Of a stretch of 9,979 nucleotides of DNA, positions 1 through 5,546 are shown one piece after another. Position 1 is the first letter of the stretch, and every line of letters starts with the position of its first letter. This stretch comes from DATARH01 sp035504075 (GTDB taxonomy: Bacteria; Pseudomonadota; Alphaproteobacteria; ATCC43930; CGMCC-115725), in assembly GCA_035504075.1 (NCBI GenBank), contig DATJSO010000094.1, positions 1-9,979 of the forward strand. Reading direction: 5' to 3'. The notes below the pieces were generated by a model. It made no database searches. It was not told where the DNA came from and was given only the letters and a program-made list of their open reading frames with translations. The translations under genes were made by a program, and so were the position numbers.

Positions 1-85
1 TCAGCGGCTGCAACTTCAGTTCCCGGCCCTTCGCGAGCGCCTCGTCGACGATCACGGCAGCCTGGACGAGGGTCAATCCGGTCAT
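1..85 (-). CDS. GlcG/HbpS-family heme-binding-like protein, N-terminal part only
   Basis: The gene runs off the left edge and only its first 28 codons are visible. The peptide begins MTGLTLVQAAVIVDEALAKG and continues with RELKLQPL. This looks like the start of GlcG/HbpS (DUF336) proteins, which open with a 'LTLxxAxxIxxxALxxAxExxLxPL' helix before a 'VAVxDxGG' strand; that strand lies outside the window. Family members are small cytoplasmic or exported proteins of about 130-150 residues, some of which bind heme; many sit beside oxidative catabolic genes with no defined role. The ATG at 85-83 is preceded by AGAGGAG about 4 nt upstream on the minus strand, which supports this start. The gene is divergent from the livH operon and shares the 86-319 intergenic region with it. 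The assignment rests on a short N-terminus, so a different small protein remains possible. Confidence 0.6.
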   Translation of the reverse strand, partial: MTGLTLVQAAVIVDEALAKGRELKLQPL

Positions 86-180
86 CTCGCTCCTCTCGCG
101 TGCAACTCCGGCCGATCAAATAGCGCATCTGCGGTCCGATCGCGACAATCTGCCGCCGAGTCCGCATAACCGGATCGCGC

Positions 181-209
181 TTCTCAGCGACGCACGATAC
201 TGGTCTAAT
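181..209 (+). promoter_or_regulatory. Candidate sigma70-type promoter for the liv operon
   Basis: TTCTCA at 181-186 (4 of 6 matches to TTGACA) is separated by 17 nt from TCTAAT at 204-209 (5 of 6 matches to TATAAT). The expected transcription start is near 216, about 100 nt before livH. It is the best-placed such pair I see in this region, but it was found by eye, so confidence is modest. I did not find a convincing partner promoter for the divergent GlcG-like gene. Confidence 0.35.
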
Positions 210-215
210 GCCGCC

Positions 216-238
216 CGCTCGGTCGGCGCTGCTGAGCG
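216..238 (+). other. Small hairpin in the 5' leader of the liv transcript
   Basis: CGCTCGG (216-222) can pair with CTGAGCG (232-238) to make a 7-bp stem with one G-U pair and a 9-nt loop. It lies at the predicted transcription start, upstream of the leader ORF. No U-tract follows, so it is not an obvious terminator. It could protect the 5' end or be chance pairing in GC-rich sequence. Confidence 0.25.
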
Positions 239-250
239 AGAGCCGGTTAA

Positions 251-260
251 GGGAGGAAAG
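251..260 (+). promoter_or_regulatory. Strong Shine-Dalgarno site ahead of a leader ORF
   Basis: GGGAGGAAAG lies 5 nt upstream of the ATG at 266. It is the best ribosome binding site in the 86-319 gap, yet it serves a 15-codon ORF rather than livH, whose own ATG is 60 nt further downstream. It decides where ribosomes are likely to load on this transcript. Confidence 0.5.
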
Positions 261-265
261 CCAGC

Positions 266-313
266 ATGTTGCCGACGTCCGGCCATCGCCGGGCCGCAGC
301 CTGCCGCCGCTGA
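266..313 (+). CDS. Putative 15-codon leader ORF upstream of livH
   Basis: ATG at 266 opens a 15-codon frame ending in TGA at 311-313. It encodes MLPTSGHRRAAACRR, which is basic and has no similarity I recognise. Its start has a strong GGGAGGAAAG site at ideal spacing, whereas livH at 320 has only GAGGGGG lying almost against its ATG. The TGA overlaps that purine run and leaves 6 nt before the livH ATG, an arrangement that would suit reinitiation or translational coupling. The peptide has one leucine and no run of branched-chain or other repeated residues, so it is not a classical amino-acid attenuator. It may be a regulatory leader peptide, or a chance frame downstream of a purine-rich stretch. 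Confidence 0.4.
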   Translation: MLPTSGHRRAAACRR

Positions 314-319
314 GGGGGC

Positions 320-1192
320 ATGGTTTCGTTCGACCTGCTGGTCAATGCGATCGTTGCCGGCGTTCTTCTCGGCGGCTTTTACGCCGCGGTCAGCGTCGGC
401 ATCACGATTTCGTTCGGCATGCTCGACATCGCCAATATCGCCCAGCCGGCCTTCATCCTGCTCGGCTCCTACGCCGCCTACATCTTCAACTCGTCATTCC
501 AGATCGACCCGATCCTCGTCGGGATCGTCATGACGCCGATATTTTTCGCGATCGGGATGGCGGTATACCGGCTGTATTACTATGCATTCGAGATGCGCGG
601 CGAGCAGGCGATCCAGGGCCTCGCGTTTTTTTTCGGCCTGCTCTTCGTTGCGGAAGTCTCGCTGATTCTGGTGTTCGGCGTTGATTACCGTTTTGTCGAG
701 GCGCCGTATATCGGGCCGAGCCTGCGCTTTGGCATTTTTGATCTGCCGCTGCGGATGCTGATCCCGTGCGTCGTCTCGCTTGGCATGATCGGGGTGTTGC
801 AGCTCTACCTGTCGCGCAGCTTCATCGGCCGCGCCATTCTCGCCGTGTCACAGGACAGCGGCGCGTTGCAGCTGATGGCGGCAAACCCGACGCGCATCAA
901 GGAAATCGCATTCGGCATCTCGATCGCGACCTGCGCATTGGCCGGCACGTTCCTCATCATCATTCAGCCCGTCGAGCCCTCGATCGGGCGCGACTATATC
1001 GGCCGCATCTTTGCGATCTGCGTGCTCGGCGGCATGACGAGCTTTCCGGGGATGGTCGGCGCGGCAATGCTGGTTGGGGTCGCCGAAAGCATCACGGCGA
1101 CATTTTACGGCCCCTCCTGGGCGCCGGCAGTGGCGTTCGGCTTTCTGCTGGTGGTGTTGGCCGTGCGGCCGGCCGGCCTCGCAGGACGCTAG
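320..1192 (+). CDS. livH: HAAT-family ABC transporter permease, LivH type
   Basis: Integral inner-membrane permease of 290 residues, the usual LivH length. It forms the translocation pore with LivM and carries branched-chain amino acids or related small carboxylates, amides or aromatic acids in this family. The sequence is almost wholly hydrophobic, with about eight membrane segments beginning at residues 5-30. A cytoplasmic coupling loop at about 171-195 (RAILAVSQDSGALQLMAANP) corresponds to the LivH loop that contacts the ATPase. The late 'AICVLGGMTSFPGMVGA' stretch (232-248) is also typical of the family. An in-frame TGA at 311 rules out a longer product, so ATG 320 is the first possible start; its ribosome binding site is poorly spaced. 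livM follows after 3 nt. The transported compound cannot be deduced. The gene symbol denotes family, not proven leucine transport. Confidence 0.9.
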   Translation: MVSFDLLVNAIVAGVLLGGFYAAVSVGITISFGMLDIANIAQPAFILLGSYAAYIFNSSFQIDPILVGIVMTPIFFAIGMAVYRLYYYAFEMRGEQAIQGLAFFFGLLFVAEVSLILVFGVDYRFVEAPYIGPSLRFGIFDLPLRMLIPCVVSLGMIGVLQLYLSRSFIGRAILAVSQDSGALQLMAANPTRIKEIAFGISIATCALAGTFLIIIQPVEPSIGRDYIGRIFAICVLGGMTSFPGMVGAAMLVGVAESITATFYGPSWAPAVAFGFLLVVLAVRPAGLAGR

Positions 1193-1195
1193 GCG

Positions 1196-2212
1196 ATGCG
1201 CAACGCCACTTTCTGGGCTTTGGCTGTTGTCGTCGGGCTGGCGGTGCTGCTCGGGACCCGCTTGTTCTTCTCGAACGAGTATTTTTATTTCGCCGCTTAT
1301 GTCGTGCTGCAATACATCGTCCTGTCAACGGCGTGGAACATCCTCGGCGGCTACACCGGGTATATCAATTTCGGCACCGGTGCGTTCTTTGCGATCGGCG
1401 CCTACAGCACCGTCGTGCTGCACAAGCTGCCTGATCTGCTGCACGACACCTGGAACCTGACGATGCCGGGCGTTCCGATGCCGTTGATGATCCTGGCCGG
1501 CGGCGTGATTGCCGGTATCGTCGGGCTCGGGACCGGCTATCTGAGTCTGCGCCTGCGCGGCGTGTTCTTTGCGATCGCAACCCTGGCGCTGGCGATCGTC
1601 ATGCAGACGCTGATCGTCAACTGGGACTATGTCGGCGGCTCACGCGGCATCTACATCATCCGCCCGGCGCAGTCGCCGCTTGTCGGCAGCTATATCGAGT
1701 ACCTCTATTCGCTGATGCTGATGCTTGCGGTCGTCTCGGTCGGCATCGCCCGCACGATCGAGCGGTCGCGGCTCGGGCTTGGCTTTGCCGCGATCCGGGA
1801 TGACGAGCAGGCGGCCGAAGCGGGCGGCGTGCCGACGCTGCGCCTGAAGCTGATCGCGACGACGCTGTCCGGCGCGCTGATGGGCATGGCCGGCGCCCCG
1901 CTGCCCTACTACGTGACGTATCTCGATCCCGGCTCGGCGTTCAACCTTGCCTATGCCGTCAACGCCGTCGCGATGCCGGTCATCGGCGGCATGACGAGTT
2001 GGATCGGACCGGTCATCGGGGCGATCCTGCTCGGCACGATCCAGCAGCTTGCGACGGTGACGATTTCCTCGGCGCTGAACCTGCTGATCGTCGGTTTGCT
2101 GTTGATCCTCTTCGTCATTATCGCGCCGAACGGGATTGTCGGGCTGGTGCGGGCGCAGCGACGCAGGCGGGCGATCCGGCTGGCCGAGTTGGCCGAGCGG
2201 CCGGCGCAATGA
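1196..2212 (+). CDS. livM: HAAT-family ABC transporter permease, LivM type
   Basis: Second inner-membrane permease, 338 residues, partner of the LivH-type protein. Features typical of LivM are the early 'GGYTGYINFGTGAFFAIGAY' block (51-70), the 'RLRGVFFAIATLALAIV' segment (119-135) and the cytoplasmic coupling loop around 196-219 (GFAAIRDDEQAAEAGGVPTL). A 'VIGGMTSWIGPVIGAILLG' membrane stretch follows at 262-280. The C-terminus is a short basic tail (QRRRRAIRLAELAERPAQ). The ATG lies 3 nt after the livH stop and has AGGA 9 nt upstream inside the end of livH. The TGA overlaps the livG ATG as ATGA, so translation of the two is probably coupled. Length and order match standard liv cassettes, and I see no truncation. 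Confidence 0.9.
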   Translation: MRNATFWALAVVVGLAVLLGTRLFFSNEYFYFAAYVVLQYIVLSTAWNILGGYTGYINFGTGAFFAIGAYSTVVLHKLPDLLHDTWNLTMPGVPMPLMILAGGVIAGIVGLGTGYLSLRLRGVFFAIATLALAIVMQTLIVNWDYVGGSRGIYIIRPAQSPLVGSYIEYLYSLMLMLAVVSVGIARTIERSRLGLGFAAIRDDEQAAEAGGVPTLRLKLIATTLSGALMGMAGAPLPYYVTYLDPGSAFNLAYAVNAVAMPVIGGMTSWIGPVIGAILLGTIQQLATVTISSALNLLIVGLLLILFVIIAPNGIVGLVRAQRRRRAIRLAELAERPAQ

Positions 2213-2949
2213 ACGCCGCGCCGATCCTTGCGGCGAGCGGCCTCGGCAAGCGCTTCGGCGGCTTTGTTGCATTGGCGGATATCGAATTGACCGTGGCGCC
2301 CGGCGAACGACTCGGGCTGATCGGGCCGAACGGTTCCGGCAAATCGACGCTGGTCAATTGCCTGTGCGGCACGCTGCGCAACGAGACCGGCACGGTGACG
2401 TTCGCCGGACAACGCATCGACGGCCTCGCCGCGCATCGCCGCACCCGGCTCGGCCTCGCGCGCAGCTTTCAGCTGCCAAAGCCGTTCCATACGCTCAACC
2501 TGATCGACAATCTGCGCGTGCCGCTGCTCTACACGGTCAATGCGCGCGCCGACCATCGCCTCGCCGCAAGCGATGTGGAGGCGCGCTGCCACGAGCTGCT
2601 GCGCCAGGTGAGCCTAGGCGACAAGGCGCGCCGGCTGCCGAGCGACTTGACGCAGGTCGAAATGCGCAAGCTCGAATTGGCGCGCGCGGTCGCGACCCGG
2701 CCGCGCCTGTTGTTTGCCGACGAGGCGATGGCCGGCCTGTCGCCCTCCGAGATCAAGGAGATCCTTGCGGTCCTGTTCCGCCTCAACGAGGCCGGCATCA
2801 CGATCGTGCTGATCGAACACATCATGAGCGCGGTCATGAGCTTTTCGACCCGGCTCGCCGTGCTCGTCGCCGGCCAGAAGATTGCCGACGGGCCGCCGCC
2901 GGAGGTCGTGCGGAACCCCGAGGTCGAGAGGGCCTATCTTGGCCAATAG
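2209..2949 (+). CDS. livG: HAAT-family ABC transporter ATP-binding protein, LivG type
   Basis: Cytoplasmic ATPase of 246 residues that powers the LivHM pore. Visible motifs are Walker A GPNGSGKST (39-47), Q-loop SFQLPKPF with Q88, Walker B RLLFADE (166-172), D-loop AGLSPSE (175-181) and H-loop VLIEH with His204. The ABC signature is unusual: where most ABC ATPases have LSGGQ, this protein reads LTQVE (147-151), followed by a normal MRKLELARA helix. A subset of LivG-like proteins also has degenerate signatures, so this need not mean loss of activity. ATG 2209 was chosen because it gives the ATGA overlap with livM and the usual length; upstream in-frame starts would lie deep inside livM. The C-terminal 'PEVVRNPEVERAYLGQ' is characteristic of LivG. 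Confidence 0.9.
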   Translation: MNAAPILAASGLGKRFGGFVALADIELTVAPGERLGLIGPNGSGKSTLVNCLCGTLRNETGTVTFAGQRIDGLAAHRRTRLGLARSFQLPKPFHTLNLIDNLRVPLLYTVNARADHRLAASDVEARCHELLRQVSLGDKARRLPSDLTQVEMRKLELARAVATRPRLLFADEAMAGLSPSEIKEILAVLFRLNEAGITIVLIEHIMSAVMSFSTRLAVLVAGQKIADGPPPEVVRNPEVERAYLGQ

Positions 2950-3670
2950 CCTGTCGATCAGCGCCGTCAACGCCGGCTATGGGTCGGTGCGCGTCCTGGA
3001 GGACATTTCGCTGTCGGTCGGGCATGCCGAGACCGTGGCGCTGCTCGGTACGAACGGCAACGGCAAATCGACGCTGATGAAATGCGTCATGGGCATGCTG
3101 CGGCCGAGTTCGGGCAGCATCGTCGCCGAACTGGACGGCGAGCGCGTCGATCTCGTCGGCCGCTCGACCGAGGAGATCGTCAATCTCGGCATCGCGCTGG
3201 TGCCGGAAGGCCGCCGCCTGTTCCCGAAGCTGACGGTCGAGGAGAACCTGCTGCTCGGCGCCTTCCGCCGCTCGGCGCGCGGCGCGATCGCCGCCAATCT
3301 CGAGTCCTGTTACGAGACGTTTCCGCGCCTCAGAGAGCGCCGCCGGCAGTTGGCCGGCAGCATGTCCGGCGGCGAACAGCAGATGCTGGCCCTAGGCCGC
3401 GCCCTGATGTCGGCACCGCGCATCCTGCTGATCGACGAGCCGTCGGTCGGCCTCGCGCCCATCCTCGTGCAGCGCACGATCGACAAGATCAGGGAATTGA
3501 AGGAGCGCTTTGAACTGACCGTTCTGATGGCCGAGCAGAACTTCAACCAAGCAGTGCGCATCGCCGACCGCGGTTACGTCATCGTGCACGGCCAGATCGC
3601 GTTCGAGGGGCACGACGCCGACGAACTCAACAACAACGAACTGGTGCGGAAATTCTATCTGGGACTGTGA
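2939..3670 (+). CDS. livF: HAAT-family ABC transporter ATP-binding protein, LivF type
   Basis: Second ATPase of the importer, 243 residues when started at TTG 2939. That start overlaps the end of livG by 11 nt and has GAGAGGG 6 nt upstream. It gives the normal LivF N-terminus (SLSISAVNAGYGSVRVLEDI), and no ATG is available nearby. Motifs are Walker A GTNGNGKST (37-45), the LivF-typical VPEGRRLFPKLTVEENL block (88-104), ABC signature MSGGEQQ (142-148) and Walker B RILLIDEP (161-168). The H-loop position carries Gln (LMAEQN, Q200), as in LivF of Escherichia coli. The C-terminal 'NNNELVRKFYLGL' matches the family ending. Within the ATPase pair this subunit has the canonical signature while LivG does not. 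The next gene starts 22 nt downstream with no terminator between. Confidence 0.9.
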   Translation: MANSLSISAVNAGYGSVRVLEDISLSVGHAETVALLGTNGNGKSTLMKCVMGMLRPSSGSIVAELDGERVDLVGRSTEEIVNLGIALVPEGRRLFPKLTVEENLLLGAFRRSARGAIAANLESCYETFPRLRERRRQLAGSMSGGEQQMLALGRALMSAPRILLIDEPSVGLAPILVQRTIDKIRELKERFELTVLMAEQNFNQAVRIADRGYVIVHGQIAFEGHDADELNNNELVRKFYLGL

Positions 3671-3692
3671 TCCGGTGGGACAGGTTCCGGCG

Positions 3693-5087
3693 ATGCCGAC
3701 GCAACGGGAGCCGACGAAGGTCCGGTCGCCCGAACAGGCGCTCGCGGTCGCGGGACGGCTCTGCCGGGCCGGCAGGTTAAAGGAAGCCGCCGCGCTCTGC
3801 GGTACCGTTCTTGCCATGCGGCCGGACTGGCCGGCGGCCCTCTGTCTGTCCGGCGAGGTGCTGTTTCAATCCGGCAAGCACAAAGCAGGTATCGAGGCAG
3901 TGCGTCAAGCGCTGGCCGCCGATAGGCACAACCCGCATTATCATTTCACGCTCGGCAGGATGTGCGTACCGACCGGCGAGCTTGACGAGGCGCGCCGCGA
4001 ATTCGAGGCCGCGATCGATCTCAACCCGCGCGAGCCGGCTTATTGCTTCGCTCTGTGCCTGCCGGGTTTGAAGACATTTGCGCCGGGCGACCGATACTTG
4101 AAGGCGATCGAGGATCTTGCGGGCTCGATCGACACGCTGCCGCTCGCGTCCCGGACGCAGCTGCACCTGGCACTGGCGCGGGCCTATGACGATCTGGGGC
4201 GGTACGACGAAAGTTTCCGCCACTTGGCGCGGGGCAACTTGTTGAAGCGGCGACAGGTCGTCTTCGACGAGATGCTGGTAGGCGACATGTTCGATCGCAT
4301 CCGCGCCACCTTTGATCGGCCTTTGCTGCAGGCGAAGGCGGACCGCGGCTATCGTTCGCAAATACCGGTCTTCATTGTCGGCATGCCACGCTCCGGCGGC
4401 ACGCTGGTCGAGCAGATCCTGGCCGCCCATCCGGACGTGCACGGCGCCGGCGAGTTGCATGACATCATCCGGCTGAGCGTCGGATTGCGGGCCGGTCCCG
4501 ACGCCTATCCCGAAACCTTCCGCGCCGCTCCAGCGGAGCGCCTGCGCGCACTCGGCGAAAATTATGTCGCCACGGTGCGGCGGCGGGCGCCCGATGCCGC
4601 CCGAATCACCGACAAAGCGGCGGCGCATTTCATGTATCTCGGGGCGATAGCGCTGGCGCTGCCCGAGGCGCGCATCGTTCACGTCAAGCGCAGCCCGCTC
4701 GACACCTGCTTCTCATGCTTTTCGACGCTGTTCGCCAACGGCCAGGAGTTCACCTACGATCTCGGCGAACTCGGCCGCCATTACCGGCGCTATGCCGAAT
4801 TGATGGTGCATTGGCGCAGCGTGCTGCCGCCCGACCGGCTTTTTGAAACCAGCTACGAAGCGGTAATCGCCGGTCTCGAAAAGGAGGCGCGGCGGCTGGT
4901 CGAATTCTGCGGCCTCCGCTGGGATCCCGGCTGCCTGGCCTTCCATCAATCGGCGCGGCCGGTATTTACGTCGAGCGCAGCGCAGGTACGGCGGCCGGTC
5001 TATCGCACATCGCAAGGCCGCTGGCGGCGCTATCGCGATCATTTGCGGCCGCTGATCGAAGCGCTGGGCGATCTGCCGGACGTGTGA
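3693..5087 (+). CDS. TPR-repeat sulfotransferase-domain protein
   Basis: Protein of 464 residues in two parts. The N-terminal half holds helical TPR-like repeats (about 14-46, 47-80, 81-114 and 155-187, including GELDEARREFEAAIDLNP). The C-terminal half is a sulfotransferase domain with a PAPS 5'-phosphosulfate loop, FIVGMPRSGGTLVEQIL (227-243), and a 3'-phosphate region, IVHVKRSPLDTCFS (328-341), with Arg333 and Ser334 in the expected places. The loop reads PRSGGT where the family normally has PRSGTT. Such fusions are common in alphaproteobacteria, and most have unknown acceptors. No signal peptide is visible, so it is probably cytoplasmic. ATG 3693 is preferred because GGGACAGG lies 8 nt upstream; a GTG at 3675 would add six residues. 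It lies 22 nt after livF, which suggests cotranscription with the transporter. Its last 49 nt overlap the convergent reductase gene. Confidence 0.85.
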   Translation: MPTQREPTKVRSPEQALAVAGRLCRAGRLKEAAALCGTVLAMRPDWPAALCLSGEVLFQSGKHKAGIEAVRQALAADRHNPHYHFTLGRMCVPTGELDEARREFEAAIDLNPREPAYCFALCLPGLKTFAPGDRYLKAIEDLAGSIDTLPLASRTQLHLALARAYDDLGRYDESFRHLARGNLLKRRQVVFDEMLVGDMFDRIRATFDRPLLQAKADRGYRSQIPVFIVGMPRSGGTLVEQILAAHPDVHGAGELHDIIRLSVGLRAGPDAYPETFRAAPAERLRALGENYVATVRRRAPDAARITDKAAAHFMYLGAIALALPEARIVHVKRSPLDTCFSCFSTLFANGQEFTYDLGELGRHYRRYAELMVHWRSVLPPDRLFETSYEAVIAGLEKEARRLVEFCGLRWDPGCLAFHQSARPVFTSSAAQVRRPVYRTSQGRWRRYRDHLRPLIEALGDLPDV

Positions 5088-5542
5088 TCCTCGGTGTGCC
5101 GCCGCAATTCGAACACCGGGTAGCGCGGCGCCAATTCGGCGAAGGCTTCCGCCGGCGACCCCCTTGGGACCGGGAAAAAGCGCTGCACTTCGGCGGCGAA
5201 CCGGTCGAGGTATGCCTTCAGGATCGGCGGCTTCTCGGCCTCCGCAGGCTCGCGCACGCGCCATCGCTCGCGGCGCAGCGCACGCACCAGCGCGATCTCG
5301 CCGGCGGCGCGCGCATTGCGCACCCAATTGGCTTCGCCGCGCACGCACACCAGGTAACGCCGTCCGGCGAAGTCCAAGACGTCGACGGGCAGCGCCAGCG
5401 TCCGGCCGCTTTTTCGTCCGCGCACTTCGAGCACATAAAAATGGCCGCGCACGAGGCCGAGCCTGACAAGAAGCACCAGCACGCGGCCAAAGGCACGTTC
5501 GATGCGGCGCGGCGGCAAAAAGGCCTGTGCCTGCGCCGGCAT
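5039..5542 (-). CDS. Nitroreductase/deazaflavin (F420)-dependent oxidoreductase family protein
   Basis: Small protein of 167 residues (174 if ATG 5563 is used). The segment 'VLEVRGRKSGRTLALPVDVL' and the following 'GRRYLVCVRGEANWVRNARA' match the core of the Ddn-like split beta-barrel family (PF04075), in which GRxSG and the W..N.RA block help bind F420. The 'PPILKAYL' and 'PRYPVFEL' stretches near the end are also typical. Characterised members use reduced F420 to reduce quinones or nitro compounds; the substrate here is unknown. ATG 5542 starts 4 nt after the kinase stop codon (5549-5547), so coupled translation is likely. A 21-residue tail after YPVFEL (RRHTEDHTSGRSPSASISGR then K) extends antisense into the sulfotransferase gene and looks non-conserved. 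F420 is not universal in proteobacteria, so the cofactor could instead be a flavin. Confidence 0.75.
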   Translation of the reverse strand: MPAQAQAFLPPRRIERAFGRVLVLLVRLGLVRGHFYVLEVRGRKSGRTLALPVDVLDFAGRRYLVCVRGEANWVRNARAAGEIALVRALRRERWRVREPAEAEKPPILKAYLDRFAAEVQRFFPVPRGSPAEAFAELAPRYPVFELRRHTEDHTSGRSPSASISGRK

Positions 5543-5546
5543 CGCA

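Noticed and set aside
86..180. Divergent promoter for the GlcG-like gene (TTGTCG with GCTATT on the minus strand)
   Set aside because: The spacing is 18 nt but the -10 match is only 3 of 6, which is not distinguishable from chance.
208..684. 158-codon plus-strand frame overlapping the leader and the start of livH
   Set aside because: It is Arg-rich with no membrane segment or motif, and it runs out of frame through the clearly coding livH region.
3777..4682. 301-codon minus-strand open frame opposite the sulfotransferase gene
   Set aside because: The plus strand encodes a clear TPR-sulfotransferase. The antisense translation has shadow-like composition and no motif.
5090..5120. Hairpin CTCGGTGT/ACACCGGG just after the sulfotransferase stop, as a terminator
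   Set aside because: The stem is 8 bp with one G-U pair, but the loop is 15 nt and no U-tract follows on either strand. It also lies inside the reductase coding region, so coding constraint explains the sequence equally well.
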